Position numbers and translations under genes: made by a program
The notes under the pieces: generated by a model
Databases searched by the model: none
What the model was told of the DNA's origin: nothing
What the model saw: the letters and a program-made list of their open reading frames with translations, nothing else
Shown: in pieces, positions 1-8,759 of the stretch
Layout: the number at the start of each line of letters is the position of its first letter
Numbering within the stretch: position 1 is the first letter of the stretch
Assembly: GCF_039544005.1 (NCBI RefSeq)
Contig: NZ_BAABKV010000001.1
Coordinates: 6,200,001 to 6,264,000 of the forward strand
Source: Kitasatospora paranensis
GTDB lineage: Bacteria; Actinomycetota; Actinomycetes; Streptomycetales; Streptomycetaceae
Direction: 5' to 3'
DNA length: 64,000 bases

Positions 1-42
1 GCGACTGAACAACCCTCCACGTCCACGGCGACCTCCACTGCC

Positions 43-1385
43 ATGGCCGCGCAGAGCACCGACCCTGTCGACGACGCATCGGCAGGACCGGGGGCCGCGC
101 CCGAGCGCCTCCTGGTGGGCGCGGAGGTCGGTGTCCGGGGCGGGCGGCTGCGGAGGGCCGCCCGGGGGCCCTCGCCGACATCGGCCCGCTGCGCGACCAC
201 CCGGATTACCGGCGGGTCTGGTTCGGCCAGACCGTCTCCTCGGTCGGCCAGCAGATGACCGCCGTCGCGGTCGCCGTCCAGGTCTACGCCCTCACCCACT
301 CGCCCTTCGCCACCGGCCTGGTCGGACTCTTCTCGCTCGTCCCGCTGATGGCCTTCGGCCTGTGGGGCGGTGCGATCGCCGACACCGTCGACCGCCGCCG
401 CCTCGGCCTGATCGGCTCGGCAGGCCTCGCCGCCGTCTCGGTGGTGCTGGCGGGCCAAGCCCTGCTCGGCCTGCACGCCGTCGCCCTGCTGTACGCGGCC
501 GTCGCCGTTCAGGCGGGCTTCTTCGCCCTGTCGTCCCCGGCCAGGTCGTCGATGGTGCCCAGGCTCGTCCCCCGCGAACAGCTCGCCGCCGCCAACGCCC
601 TCAACACCGTCAGCATGAACCTCGGCATGACCGTCGGCCCCATGCTCGGTGGCCTGCTCATCGGGGCGTACGGTGCGCAGGCCGCGTACCTCGTGGACGC
701 CGTCGCCTTCAGCGCCACGCTGTACGCGATGTGGCGACTGCCGTCCATGCGGCCGCTCGGCGACCGCACCGGCCGGGCGTCCGTCCTGGACGGCCTGCGG
801 TTCCTGCGCAGCCAGCCCAACCTCCGCACCAGCTTCCTCGCCGACCTCGCCGCCATGATCTTCGGCCTGCCCCGGGCGCTGTTCCCCGCGATCGCCTTCG
901 GCTTCTACGGCGGCGGGGCCGGCACCGTCGGCCTGCTCGTGGCAGCCCCGGCCGTCGGCGCCCTCGGCGGCGCCCTGTTCTCCGGCTGGATCGGCCGGGT
1001 CCACCGCCACGGCGCCGCCGTCCTCGCCTCCGTCACCGGGTGGGGCCTGGCCATCGCCGCCTTCGGCCTCGTCCACAACCTGTGGCTCGGCCTGCTGTTC
1101 CTCGCGGCGGCCGGCTGCGCCGACACCGTCAGCATGATCTTCCGCAACACGATGATGCAGGTGGCGGCGCCGGACGAGATGCGCGGACGGCTCCAGGGCA
1201 TCTTCATCGTCGTGGTGGCCGGCGGGCCCCGCCTCGGCGACTTCGAGTCCGGCACCGTCGCCGCCCTCACCTCCCCGGCCGTCTCCGTCGTCACCGGCGG
1301 CATCGCCTGCGTCGCCGCCGTCCTCCTCCTCGCCGCCCGCCGCCCCGCCTTCCTCCGCTACGACGCCCGCCACCCCACCCCGTGA
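43..1385 (+). CDS. MFS transporter (EntS-like exporter), frameshifted near its N-terminus
   Basis: Multidrug or siderophore-type major facilitator exporter in the cytoplasmic membrane. From 255 the reading frame shows repeated hydrophobic helices, an early loop with GAIADTVDRRR (the MFS motif-A region between TM2 and TM3) and a later pair of helix blocks, typical of the roughly 420-aa EntS-like family. Conserved sequence (ALADIGPLRDHPDYRRVWFG) continues upstream of the ATG at 255, but that frame has no start codon before its stop at 6-8. The ATG at 43 opens the neighbouring frame, and one extra G in the GGGGG run at 164-168 joins the two. I therefore read one gene of about 447 codons with a probable base error. 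The substrate cannot be told. It lies outside the mobile element, ending 173 bp before tRNA-Pro. Confidence 0.75.
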
Positions 1386-1558
1386 TCCCCCGGCCCCACC
1401 CCTGACCAGCCCCGACACCACCCGGCGACGCCACCCGAAACCTGGCAGCGAGCACCCCCGACGTGCTGTATTGTTTTCCACGTCGCCGGGAGACCGGAGA
1501 CAAGGTCAAGAAGCCGAAGATCACCGACCCAGGTCGGCGGGACACGGCAACAAGACCA

Positions 1559-1635
<77 letters not shown>

Positions 1636-1642
1636 TGGTCAG

Positions 1643-1670
1643 AGGGCCGGAGACATGAGTCTCCGGCCCT
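1643..1670. terminator. 12-bp stem terminator between tRNA-Pro and int
   Basis: AGGGCCGGAGAC and GTCTCCGGCCCT pair perfectly around a 4-nt loop, followed by TTT. It sits between the tRNA (plus strand) and the converging integrase gene (minus strand), so it can serve both. It belongs to the element side of attL. The original chromosomal terminator of the tRNA is now beyond attR. Confidence 0.75.
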
Positions 1671-1704
1671 TTCGACATCCACGGGTGACATCAGCCTTGT
1701 CTGA

Positions 1705-3003
1705 TCAGCGCCTCGCCGGCACCCCGGCGGCCGGGTCCTCTCCATCCTCGGGGTCGTCCGTACTGGCCTCGCCGACGATGCCGAGCGCGTCGTCCATCCG
1801 GTCTGCGGCCTCACGCAACGTCGTCTGCATGACGTGCGCATAGGTATCCAGGGTCATGGTGATGGTGCTGTGCCCCAGCGTCTCCATGATGGTCCGAACG
1901 GCGACCCCCTCGGCGAGCATCAGGGAGGCGCAGGTGTGCCGCAGATCGTGCACCCGGATCCGCCGCACGTTGGCCGCGGCACAGAGCGCCGCGAGGCTGC
2001 GGTTCAGGTTCCGCGGGTCCAGCGCCGTGCCGGTAAGCGTGGTGAAGACCAGCCCCTCGGGCTGGATGTCGAGGGGCTGCCACTCCATGCCCGCCTCGGC
2101 ACGCTCCTGGAGCTGTTCCTCGCGCCGCTGGCGCAACTGGGCGACGCAGGACGCCGGCAGCGCGATCGTCCGCAGGGAGCGGGCCGTCTTGGGGGTTCCG
2201 AACACCAGGCTGCCCGTCACCCGCTGGAGGTTGCGCCGCACCCGGAACTGCCGCGCATTGAGGTCGATGTCCGACCAGGTCAACGCGAGCACCTCGCCTC
2301 GCCGCAGGCCCGTCGAGACGAGCAGCAGCCAGAGCGGGTACAGCCGATGGCCCCGGGCGGCCCGCAGCAGGAGACGGACCTCGGCCGCATTGAGCGGCTG
2401 GACCTCCTTGTGCGGCACGGAGGGGCGCTCCACCAGCCGGGCCACATTCCGGGCCAGCAGCTCCTCGCGCACGGCGCTCTGCAGCGAGGACCGGAGCACG
2501 GCATGGGCGTACTGGACCGTGCGCGCCGAGGGACGGCGCTGGCAGCACTTCCCGACCGCGCAGCACTCACGCTTGTCGGCGGCCCGGTTGTGGTCGACGC
2601 GGCGCAGGCAGCACAGGCAGCCGGCACGGAAGTCGGCGAGGAAGCGGCGCACGTCCGTCGGCGTCAGCCGGTTGAGCGGCTTCCGTCCGAGTGCCGGAAC
2701 GATGTAGACCCGCGTGATGGGCTCGTAGCTGGACATGGTCGAGGGCTTGTACCGCTCGGGTGCGACGGTCCGGAGCCAGTAGTCCAGGTACTTGTCGAGC
2801 GGCATGCTGGAGGTGATGGCGGGGATTCCCTGCCGGGTCTTCTCCTGCATCTCCGTCAGCTTGCTGGCGACCTCAGCCCGGGTCTTGCCGTAGACCCACT
2901 TGCGGGCCCGGGTGCCGTCGGGCTTGTAGACGTACGCGGCGGCGGCGTACCGCCCGTCCTTGCGGCGGGTGATGGTGCCTTCGCCGTTGGCGCGCCTTGA
3001 CAC
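1705..3003 (-). CDS. int: AICE tyrosine integrase
   Basis: Site-specific recombinase that inserts and excises the element at the tRNA-Pro 3' end. 432 aa, GTG start. The N-terminal arm-binding/SAM-like domain carries an unusual Cys-rich insert around residues 130-155 (CLCCLRR, CCAVGKCC), possibly a metal-binding loop. The C-terminal catalytic domain has the tetrad R234 (TGLRRGE), H352 and R355 (HDLRH), H378 (LGHS) and nucleophile Y388 (DTYAHV). It lies next to attL and directly downstream of the excisionase gene, whose stop overlaps this start (TAGTG). This is the usual int/xis arrangement of pSAM2-type elements. All catalytic residues are present, so it should be active. Confidence 0.95.
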   Translation of the reverse strand: MSRRANGEGTITRRKDGRYAAAAYVYKPDGTRARKWVYGKTRAEVASKLTEMQEKTRQGIPAITSSMPLDKYLDYWLRTVAPERYKPSTMSSYEPITRVYIVPALGRKPLNRLTPTDVRRFLADFRAGCLCCLRRVDHNRAADKRECCAVGKCCQRRPSARTVQYAHAVLRSSLQSAVREELLARNVARLVERPSVPHKEVQPLNAAEVRLLLRAARGHRLYPLWLLLVSTGLRRGEVLALTWSDIDLNARQFRVRRNLQRVTGSLVFGTPKTARSLRTIALPASCVAQLRQRREEQLQERAEAGMEWQPLDIQPEGLVFTTLTGTALDPRNLNRSLAALCAAANVRRIRVHDLRHTCASLMLAEGVAVRTIMETLGHSTITMTLDTYAHVMQTTLREAADRMDDALGIVGEASTDDPEDGEDPAAGVPARR

Positions 3004-3191
3004 TAGTAGTTCTCCTCAACTCGGTTGCGCATGAAGGTGGCCACGTCGGCGGCATCGAATCGCCGGCAGCGGCCGATGGTGAAGCTGGGAAGTGCTCGTG
3101 ACCGGATGAGGTCGTAGACCTTGCTGCGGCTCAGCCGGAGCGTGGCCATGACTTCAGGCACGGTCAAGGCAGCGGGCATCGCGGTGGACAA
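3003..3191 (-). CDS. xis: Excisionase / MerR-like helix-turn-helix DNA-binding protein
   Basis: Small directionality factor that binds att arm sites and favours excision with Int. The core reads LTVPEVMATLRLSRSKVYDL then SRALPSFTIGRCRRF and VATFMRNR, the helix-turn-helix plus wing of the AlpA/MerR-like excisionase family. The start is uncertain. TTG at 3191 is 5-6 nt after GGAGGAG, ATG at 3179 is next, and the upstream ATG at 3254 would run into the 72-bp repeat. Its stop overlaps the int start, implying co-transcription and coupling. Confidence 0.85.
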   Translation of the reverse strand: MSTAMPAALTVPEVMATLRLSRSKVYDLIRSRALPSFTIGRCRRFDAADVATFMRNRVEENY

Positions 3192-3229
3192 GAGGCTCCT
3201 CCGGGCAGTCGGTGACTCTGGGGGCAGGG

Positions 3230-3301
3230 CTGTCACTGCCGGTGTCACTGGCATCCGCGCAGGTCAGCGCCTTGCAGTGACATGAGTGACAGCTGTGACA
3301 G
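3230..3301 (-). repeat. TGTCAC inverted-repeat element, copy D (reverse orientation)
   Basis: Read on the minus strand it begins CTGTCACAGCTGTCACTC, has a third TGTCAC, a middle CTGACCTG, and ends in CAGTGACAC and GTGACAG. The same pattern recurs at 17751, 32527 and 36170 in the opposite orientation. Here it occupies the gap between repA and xis/int, so it could be an operator for int-xis, an iteron-type origin element or a recombinase arm site. Confidence 0.75.
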
Positions 3302-3321
3302 TCGGGGGGTGGTTTGGGCTG

Positions 3322-4425
3322 TCACACCTGCTCGGGGACGACGTAGGCGCCGCTGGCGTCGGTGTGGAGCTGCCCGTCCTTGGCCATGCGGGTGCACGTC
3401 TGGCGGGTGTTGGCGTAGTCGAGGCCGGTGGCGGTGGCGATGTCCTTGGGGCGGGTGCCGGGGTGGGTGCGGACGTGGGCGAGGATCGTGGCGCGGGTGT
3501 CGCCGATGGTGTGGTCGGTGGCGGGGCCGTCGAGCAGCAGCCAGTTGCCGCTCTCGGGCTGGAACGCGAGGGCGTGCTCGTTCTCGTCGACGTCGCGGCC
3601 GGTGATGTGCAGGACACCGTCGGCCTTGCCGCGGGAGCGCTTGAGGACGAGGGTGGCGTCGGCGGCGCCGGCGAGGCCATTGGTGCCGGAGACCTCGGCG
3701 AGGAAGTCGTCGGAGCCCATCTTGCGGACGTGGTGGACGAGGATCGTCGCCACCGAGTGGCGGTCGGCGACCTGCTTGACGTGGCCGATGGCGGCGTAGT
3801 CGGCGTCGTACGCGGCCACGCCCGGGGCGGAGCTGCCGCGGACCTTGGCAAACACGTCGATGACGACCAGACGGGCGTCCGGGTTCTGGGTGAGCCAGCG
3901 GTCGAGGGCGTCGGCGCCGCCTTGGGGCAGCGGCGGGAACTCGGTGACGATGGTCAGATCCCGGGGCGCCGGGCGGCCGGCGAGGAGCTTGCCCATGCGG
4001 GTCTTGAGGCGGCGCGGGGTGTCCTCCAGGGCGAGATAGAGCACGGGGCCCGCTTCGACGGGGACGGTGCCGAAGGCGGGCCGTCCGGCGGCGACGTCCA
4101 GGCCAAGGCCCAGGGAGAGCCAGGACTTGCCGACCTTGGGCGGTCCGGCGAGCAGGCTGACGCCCTCGGCGAAGAACCCGGGTACGGCCCACCGGGGTTC
4201 CGGGAAGTCGGTGGCCATCAGGTCGGCGGCGTTCCACACCGCGCGGGGCCTGGCGGGCCCCTGAGGGACCGCAGGGGCGGCCTGTGGCGGTTCGGGGCCC
4301 GGCTCGGCCCAGGAGGCTGGATCGGGGTCGGTTTCGTCGGGCCAGGGGGCGTCCTGCGGGTCGTCGTGGACGACGCGCAGGTGCGGCGTCGGGCGCGGGT
4401 CGTCGGGGCCCGCAGGGCGCGTCAT
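3322..4425 (-). CDS. RepA-like AAA ATPase (AICE replication helicase)
   Basis: Predicted hexameric DNA helicase (AAA_25/RepA fold) for replication of the excised element. 367 aa: a Pro-rich N-terminal 60 residues, then Walker A GPPKVGKSW, an ALEDTPRR segment, a Walker B-like LVVIDVFAKV and TILVHHVRK, and a C-terminal winged-helix-like part (residues about 300-360). It follows the primase/polymerase gene. This ATPase plus prim-pol pair is one of the known AICE replication modules, an alternative to the pSAM2 RepSA initiator. Its ATG overlaps the stop of a 22-codon ORF. Confidence 0.85.
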   Translation of the reverse strand: MTRPAGPDDPRPTPHLRVVHDDPQDAPWPDETDPDPASWAEPGPEPPQAAPAVPQGPARPRAVWNAADLMATDFPEPRWAVPGFFAEGVSLLAGPPKVGKSWLSLGLGLDVAAGRPAFGTVPVEAGPVLYLALEDTPRRLKTRMGKLLAGRPAPRDLTIVTEFPPLPQGGADALDRWLTQNPDARLVVIDVFAKVRGSSAPGVAAYDADYAAIGHVKQVADRHSVATILVHHVRKMGSDDFLAEVSGTNGLAGAADATLVLKRSRGKADGVLHITGRDVDENEHALAFQPESGNWLLLDGPATDHTIGDTRATILAHVRTHPGTRPKDIATATGLDYANTRQTCTRMAKDGQLHTDASGAYVVPEQV

Positions 4426-4490
4426 GCCACGGCCCCGCCGGGCCGGCGGCCGTCCGGGGCGGCGCTGCTGTCGGTGGCGGAGCTGGCCAT
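4422..4490 (-). CDS. 22-codon ORF translationally coupled to repA-like gene
   Basis: ATG at 4490 is preceded by GAGAGGAC 4 nt upstream, a good ribosome binding site. The frame runs 22 codons and its TGA overlaps the repA ATG as ATGA. The peptide is Ala/Ser/Gly-rich and I recognise no family. The overlap suggests a leader that loads ribosomes onto repA, whose own start lacks a clear site. It may have no separate function. Confidence 0.5.
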   Translation of the reverse strand: MASSATDSSAAPDGRRPGGAVA

Positions 4491-4550
4491 AGGGGTCCTC
4501 TCGGGCGTGGGATGGATACGTGGTGAGCCGGTGATCGGCGGCTTGAGTGA

Positions 4551-4584
4551 TGCGGGGGCGGATAAGCGCTTATCCGCCCCCGCA
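4551..4584. repeat. Perfect 34-bp palindrome between prim-pol and repA
   Basis: Two 17-base arms (TGCGGGGGCGGATAAGC and its exact complement) meet with no spacer. It lies 17 bp after the prim-pol stop and about 60 bp before the 22-codon ORF. As RNA it is a long stem without a U tract. As DNA it is a cruciform or dimer-binding site in the middle of the replication genes. It could be an attenuator, a mRNA-processing hairpin or part of the origin. Confidence 0.7.
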
Positions 4585-4600
4585 CGGCCCGGGCCGGTGG

Positions 4601-5515
4601 TCAGGCAGCGCGCGGGGCGTGTCCGGTGCCCCGGTCGAAACCGCGCCGGATGGTCCGCTCGCACACGGCCTCGGTCAGCCCGCACGCCAGCCCGGCCGTC
4701 AGGAGCTCGTCGTGGGCGAGCTGTTCGGGGACGGTGCCGGCAGTGATGAGCTGGCCGAGCCGGGCGGCGGACGCGAACAGCCGGTTTTTGCGGCCGGGTT
4801 GGCGCTGCGCGCGGACTTTGGCGCTTTCGCCGGTGAGGACGGCTTGCACGTAGGCGGTCTGGACGCGGATGCCCGCGCGGAGCGCCTCGGGGTCCGGCGC
4901 GTGGACGGGTGGTGCCGGTGGCGGGGTCAGTAGGGCGAGCAGGTTCTCGGGGGCGGGTGCGAGGGTGTTGGGGTCGGCGCCGGAGGCGAAGGCGTAGACG
5001 CCGTGTTCGGTGCGGGAGCCGGGGCCGACGAGGTAACCGGCGGTGCCGCGCACGTCGATCCCGGGTGCGACGGTGCCGGCCGAGTTGGTTACCTGGGTGT
5101 CGGGTGAGGCGGTGAGCCACAGGTGGAGGCCGCCGCTGGGGGTGGCCACGGTGGCGGTCGGCGGGATGTCGAAGCCGTGTCGGGTAGCGAGGGCTTGGAG
5201 GTTGGCGGGGCCGTCGTCGCCGTGTTTGACGTCGAGGTCGAGGCCGATGAGGTGGTGCGGGGGCCGGCCGCAGGCGATGCCGTAGGCGGTGGCCCACGGC
5301 GCCGCCTCGAACAGTTCCCGGAGCCGCTCCGGGTCGGTGGTGGCGTCGTGGACGCCGTGGCCGAGCAGGCCGCAGGCGCCCCGGCAGTGCGGGTCACGTG
5401 GGTGGGGGCTGGGGATCGCTGGTCGCTTGCTGCGGGCCAGCGGGAAGGACCACAGGCCCCGCGCGGCGGCGAACTGCGCGGCGGCCAGGGCGTGGTGCCA
5501 GTCGGGTGCAGGCAC
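4601..5515 (-). CDS. Bifunctional DNA primase/polymerase (prim-pol)
   Basis: Makes primers and extends them during element replication. 304 aa, GTG start with GGAGG 5 nt upstream. The N-terminal prim-pol (AEP) domain shows GLWSFPLARSKRP, GVHDATTDPERL and the metal-binding LIGLDLDVK (DxD), followed by TPSGGLHLWL (conserved His) and GIDVRGTAGYLVGPGS. The C-terminal helical part (residues about 215-300) resembles the primase C-terminal region. The neighbouring RepA-like ATPase would be its helicase partner. Confidence 0.88.
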   Translation of the reverse strand: MPAPDWHHALAAAQFAAARGLWSFPLARSKRPAIPSPHPRDPHCRGACGLLGHGVHDATTDPERLRELFEAAPWATAYGIACGRPPHHLIGLDLDVKHGDDGPANLQALATRHGFDIPPTATVATPSGGLHLWLTASPDTQVTNSAGTVAPGIDVRGTAGYLVGPGSRTEHGVYAFASGADPNTLAPAPENLLALLTPPPAPPVHAPDPEALRAGIRVQTAYVQAVLTGESAKVRAQRQPGRKNRLFASAARLGQLITAGTVPEQLAHDELLTAGLACGLTEAVCERTIRRGFDRGTGHAPRAA

Positions 5516-5595
5516 GAAAACCTCCGGGTCAGGGTGGTGATGACGAGGGCGGGGCCTGCGGTGCGGGTGGCCGCAGGCTCCGCTCCGGGGTGTGG

Positions 5596-6315
5596 TCAGG
5601 CCGCTTTGAGCTGGCGCGTGGTGCCGGTGGTCGTGGTGGTGGTGAGGGTGTCGGTCCAGGTGGTGCGCAGGGCGGCGCGGTCGTGGCGGTCGCAGGCCTC
5701 GGCGGTGGGCTTCTCGTCGTGGCGGATGGGCATCTGGAGGCCGAGGAAGTCGTGGCCGGCGGCGATGAGGGGCGGCTTGCCGGGGCCTGCGGACCACAGG
5801 GTCAGCGGCTCGTACCGGTCGGCGGGGGCCTTGGACCATCGGGCGAGGAACGCGGCGCTGTAGTGCGCTTCGTCGGTGAGCTGGGGCTCGGCGGCGAGGG
5901 CGGTGGCGAATAGGGGCCGCCACTTCGGGAAGCAGCAGGCAAGCGGGGCGTTCGCGGACAGCCGCAGGGAGCGCGTGCCGTCGTCGACGGTCAGCCAGCC
6001 GTCGGAGAGGTCGGCTCCCTGGGTGGGCTGGTAGGTCAGAGTGAGGTCGACGCGGTGGCGCCGGGCCGGGAACAGGGCCCGCAGGGCGGCGAGGTCGGCG
6101 CGAGTGAGCAGCACCTTCCACGGCGCGCCCTGGGCGGTGTCGGTGGCTTCCCGGCGGGCGAGGGCGAAGGTGTAGCGGTCGGTGGCGGCCGCGTACATGT
6201 GGGTGCCGGTGGCTTCGAGGTAGATGCCGTTCAGCACGGGCAGCGTGTCGTCGGTGCCGATGTGCGGGGTGAGCTGGCGGACGATCGTGGGCAGGTCGGT
6301 GAGGGTGACGCTCAT
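5596..6315 (-). CDS. DnaN-like sliding-clamp-related protein
   Basis: 239 aa, ATG start. The segment DDTLPVLNGIYLEA, then YAAATDRYTFALARRE, matches the second-domain signature of the bacterial DNA polymerase III beta clamp (LPVL-G-x-L-E-A, then ATDRYRLA). A related strand pattern recurs later (RSLRLSANAPLA). It is shorter than chromosomal DnaN (about 375 aa), so it is a partial or minimal clamp. Placed inside the replication operon, it may tether prim-pol or the host polymerase, or compete with the host clamp. The identification rests on motif likeness only. Confidence 0.6.
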   Translation of the reverse strand: MSVTLTDLPTIVRQLTPHIGTDDTLPVLNGIYLEATGTHMYAAATDRYTFALARREATDTAQGAPWKVLLTRADLAALRALFPARRHRVDLTLTYQPTQGADLSDGWLTVDDGTRSLRLSANAPLACCFPKWRPLFATALAAEPQLTDEAHYSAAFLARWSKAPADRYEPLTLWSAGPGKPPLIAAGHDFLGLQMPIRHDEKPTAEACDRHDRAALRTTWTDTLTTTTTTGTTRQLKAA

Positions 6316-6337
6316 GGCGGGTTCCTCCAGGTCAGGG

Positions 6338-6709
6338 CTAGAACAGGGCGTCCGGGGCGACGTGCTCGGCGGCGTTGTGCTGGGCCTTGCGGGCGGCCGT
6401 GCGGGCGGCGTCGTGGCAGGGCGGGCACCACGCGGCGAGGTCCCGCTTGGGCAGGGCGGCGGCCCGGTGCTCGGGCAGCAGCAGGTGCGCCGGGTCGGCG
6501 GGCGCGGCGAGCAGGCGGACGGTGCCGGCGCCGTGGTGGCGCTGGTAGCCGCCGTGCTCGCGGTCGCAGCGTCCGCCGTCCTTGGCGTGGGACTTGCCGC
6601 AGGCGCCGCGGCACTGGCAACGCCCGGCCGCGGCGGCCAGGACGGCCTGCCACAGGTCGGCGCCGGCCAGCGGCGGGGTACGGCCGGCCGTGCGGGGATT
6701 CGGGGGCAT
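6338..6709 (-). CDS. Cys/His-rich HNH-like protein
   Basis: 123 aa, ATG start. Cysteines in CQCRGACG, a second CD, then QRHHGAG, HLLLPEHRAA and AWCPPCHD give the spacing of a zinc-stabilised HNH fold (two CxxC-type knuckles around a His-containing beta hairpin). Such small proteins recur in AICE and Streptomyces plasmid replication regions. Nuclease activity cannot be assumed. It starts 39 nt after a 13-bp-stem hairpin and ends 22 nt before the clamp-like gene. Confidence 0.6.
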   Translation of the reverse strand: MPPNPRTAGRTPPLAGADLWQAVLAAAAGRCQCRGACGKSHAKDGGRCDREHGGYQRHHGAGTVRLLAAPADPAHLLLPEHRAAALPKRDLAAWCPPCHDAARTAARKAQHNAAEHVAPDALF

Positions 6710-6747
6710 GATGGCCTTTCCGTCTCGTCTCGTACGGGCTGGATGGG

Positions 6748-6794
6748 CCCCGCAGCAGCCGCCTCTCTGCCAAGATCCGGAGGCTGCTGCGGGG
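6748..6794 (-). promoter_or_regulatory. 13-bp-stem RNA hairpin upstream of the HNH-like gene
   Basis: CCCCGCAGCAGCC and GGCTGCTGCGGGG pair perfectly around a 21-nt loop. On the minus (coding) strand the loop contains ATCTTGGCAGAGAG. A second hairpin at 14757-14800 has the same stem length and a similar loop (ACCTTGGCCGGGAGA). The stem is not followed by a U run. It lies between ssb and the HNH gene. Confidence 0.65.
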
Positions 6795-6820
6795 ATTTGT
6801 GCTGTCGGGCGCGGGCCCGG

Positions 6821-7299
6821 TTAGAACGGCGGGTCGGCGGTGAATCCGGCGCCGGCCGGCGCGGCTGCGGCGGGTGCGGGTCCGGCGGTGGTCCACGGGT
6901 CCGTGGCCTCGGCGGTGTTGGGCTGGCCGGTGCGCTGGGTCTTGGTGACCTTGGCGGTGGCGAAGCGCAGGGACGGGCCGATGTCGTCGAGGTCGAGGCC
7001 GAGCATGGAGCGGTTCTCGCCCTCGGGGGTCTGCCAGTTGTGCTGGACGAGGCGGCCGGTGGCGACCACGCGCATGCCCTTGGTGAGGGTGTCGGCGGTG
7101 TGTTCGGCGATCTCGCGCCAGGCGGTGGCCCGGAGGAACAGTGCGGTGCCGTCCTTCCACTGGCCGGTGGTCTTGTCGTAGGTGCGGGGGTGGAGGCGAT
7201 GGTGAAGCGCGCCATCGCCACGCCGGCGGGGGTGAAGCGCAGTTCGGGGTCGTCGGTCAGGTTGCCGACGACGGTGATCGGGGTTTCTCCGACGGACAC
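6821..7299 (-). CDS. ssb: Single-stranded DNA-binding protein, frameshifted
   Basis: Binds ssDNA during replication or transfer of the element. GTG at 7299 with GGAGG upstream. The first part reads ITVVGNLTDDPELRFTPAG and MARFTIASTP, and the second part (other frame) reads LFLRATAWREIAEH, GMRVVATGRL and an acidic/Pro tail: a full OB-fold SSB of about 159 aa. The frame is lost at the GGGGG run 7186-7190. Adding one base restores ASTPRTYDKTTG. I take this as a sequence error because both halves are well conserved. Confidence 0.85.
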
Positions 7300-7420
7300 G
7301 GGGGCCTCCAAGGGCGCTCGGGTGTTCCGGGAGCGGGTCTGTCCGGTCCCCCGCACCGCCCGCGCCCCGGGCCGCTGGCTGCGGCGGGGTGCGGGCGGCA
7401 CGGCCGGTCGGGCAGACCGG

Positions 7421-7948
7421 TCAGGCAGCGGTGAGCAGGTGCTCGATGCGGTAGGCCTCGTCCTCGTCGCGGGCGATGGCCTCGTCGTGGTCGGCGAGCC
7501 AGCGGCGAGAGCGGTGTTCGAGGCCGAGGTGGTGGCGGTTGCGCGCGAGGGTGTCGGCGGCGGTCGCGGTGCGGCCCATCTGGACGGCGTGGACGAGTTC
7601 GTGCACGAGGGTGGGGTGGAGCTGGGCCCGGTCGCGCATGGCGGCGATGTGCAGCAGGACGAGCACGGTGCCGTGGGCGGTGGGCACGGTCAGGCCCTGG
7701 GCGTCGCGGGCGATGCGCCGGTGGTGCTCGCGCTCCTTGGCGGCGCGCCACCAGGTGGGGGTGCCGCCGACCGATTCGACGGCGGCCCGGCCGAAGTCGG
7801 CGGGGTGGGCGAGGCGGACGAGGGTGGCCGGCATCCTCTCGCGCATGTGGCTCTCGACCCGGAGCGCTGCGTGGGGCAGGAGGCGGGTGACGGCGCGGCG
7901 CAGGAGGTAGGGGCCGTCGGGGTGCAGGGTCACGTTCTGGCTGGTCAT
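7421..7948 (-). CDS. AICE protein with HExxH motif (putative metallopeptidase-like)
   Basis: 175 aa, ATG start. The central segment LHPTLVHELVHAVQMG carries HELVH, the zinc-binding HExxH helix of gluzincin/SprT-like peptidases, followed 20-30 residues later by acidic residues that could supply the third ligand. No signal peptide or membrane segment is visible, so it acts in the cytoplasm. It belongs to the minus-strand operon between ssb and the DUF6197-like gene. A role in trimming a repressor or SSB is only a guess. Confidence 0.5.
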   Translation of the reverse strand: MTSQNVTLHPDGPYLLRRAVTRLLPHAALRVESHMRERMPATLVRLAHPADFGRAAVESVGGTPTWWRAAKEREHHRRIARDAQGLTVPTAHGTVLVLLHIAAMRDRAQLHPTLVHELVHAVQMGRTATAADTLARNRHHLGLEHRSRRWLADHDEAIARDEDEAYRIEHLLTAA

Positions 7949-7964
7949 TGCGGGTTCCTTCGGT

Positions 7965-8504
7965 TCAGCCGTGGGCGCGGGCGGCAGCGATGTCGAGGGC
8001 GCGGTGGACCTGGGCCGGGGTGCGACCTTCGGCGTCGTTCCAGCGGTCGACGGAGCGCACGGTGGGGTCCTGGGCGGTGAACTGCTCCATGAGGAAGCGG
8101 CGGGCGCGCATGGCGGTGGCCTCGGTGCCGTATCCGGCGGCGAGGACGGCGAGTTGGGCGCCGAGCAGGCAGCGGCGGCCCTGCTCGTCCCACAGCCGGC
8201 CCTGGCACCAGCCGTGGACGGTCAGGTAGCGGGACAGGAGCCGCAGGTGGGTGGCGGTGTCGATCGGCGTGGGGGCCGGTGGGCGGCGCCGCAGCCGGTC
8301 CAGCGCGGTGGGCTGCGGCCGGGTCAGGCCCAGGTCCCACGTGACCGGGGCCTGACCGTACGCGCAGGTCTCGGGGACCGGAACTCGGGTGGTGTGGGGC
8401 TGGGTGGCGAGGTAGGCCTCGATTTCGCGGACGAGGGCGCCGCCGTCGGCGATGAACGCGAGGTCCGGCATGGTGAGCAGGGCGGCAAGGCGGTTGGCGG
8501 GCAT
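7965..8504 (-). CDS. DUF6197-like protein
   Basis: 179 aa, ATG start, soluble. The C-terminal half has GWCQGRLWDEQGRRCLLGA, then a long helix and SVDRWNDAEGRTPAQVHRAL, the pattern of the actinobacterial DUF6197 family (GWCQG near a Cys-Leu-x-G-A, later W-N-D). That family is common on actinobacterial mobile elements and has no known function. The family assignment is from memory of these motifs. Confidence 0.6.
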   Translation of the reverse strand: MPANRLAALLTMPDLAFIADGGALVREIEAYLATQPHTTRVPVPETCAYGQAPVTWDLGLTRPQPTALDRLRRRPPAPTPIDTATHLRLLSRYLTVHGWCQGRLWDEQGRRCLLGAQLAVLAAGYGTEATAMRARRFLMEQFTAQDPTVRSVDRWNDAEGRTPAQVHRALDIAAARAHG

Positions 8505-8540
8505 GGTGGTTCCTCCGTTCGGCGCGGGCGGCGCGTGGGG

Positions 8541-8747
8541 TCAGCGGGTCTGCTGGATGAGGGCGCCGAGGAGTTCGGGGCGGTTGGTGGAGCCGAGGTA
8601 GCGGCCGGCGGCCGTCCACAGGTGCCACCACTCGCCCGGGTGGATCGCATTGGCGGTGTGGGCGCAGGTGACGTCGCCGTGGGTGAAGACGTCGAGGACG
8701 ACGTCCTGCTCGGGGCCGGGTTCGGTGGTGCTCGGGTGGGCGGGCAT
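8541..8747 (-). CDS. Small hypothetical AICE protein
   Basis: 68 aa, ATG start, acidic, no membrane segment. Part of the run of small minus-strand genes between the DUF6197-like gene and the small membrane protein. Its frame has the strong third-position G/C bias of the neighbours. I do not recognise a family. Confidence 0.5.
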   Translation of the reverse strand: MPAHPSTTEPGPEQDVVLDVFTHGDVTCAHTANAIHPGEWWHLWTAAGRYLGSTNRPELLGALIQQTR

Positions 8748-8759
8748 GGCGATCTCCGT

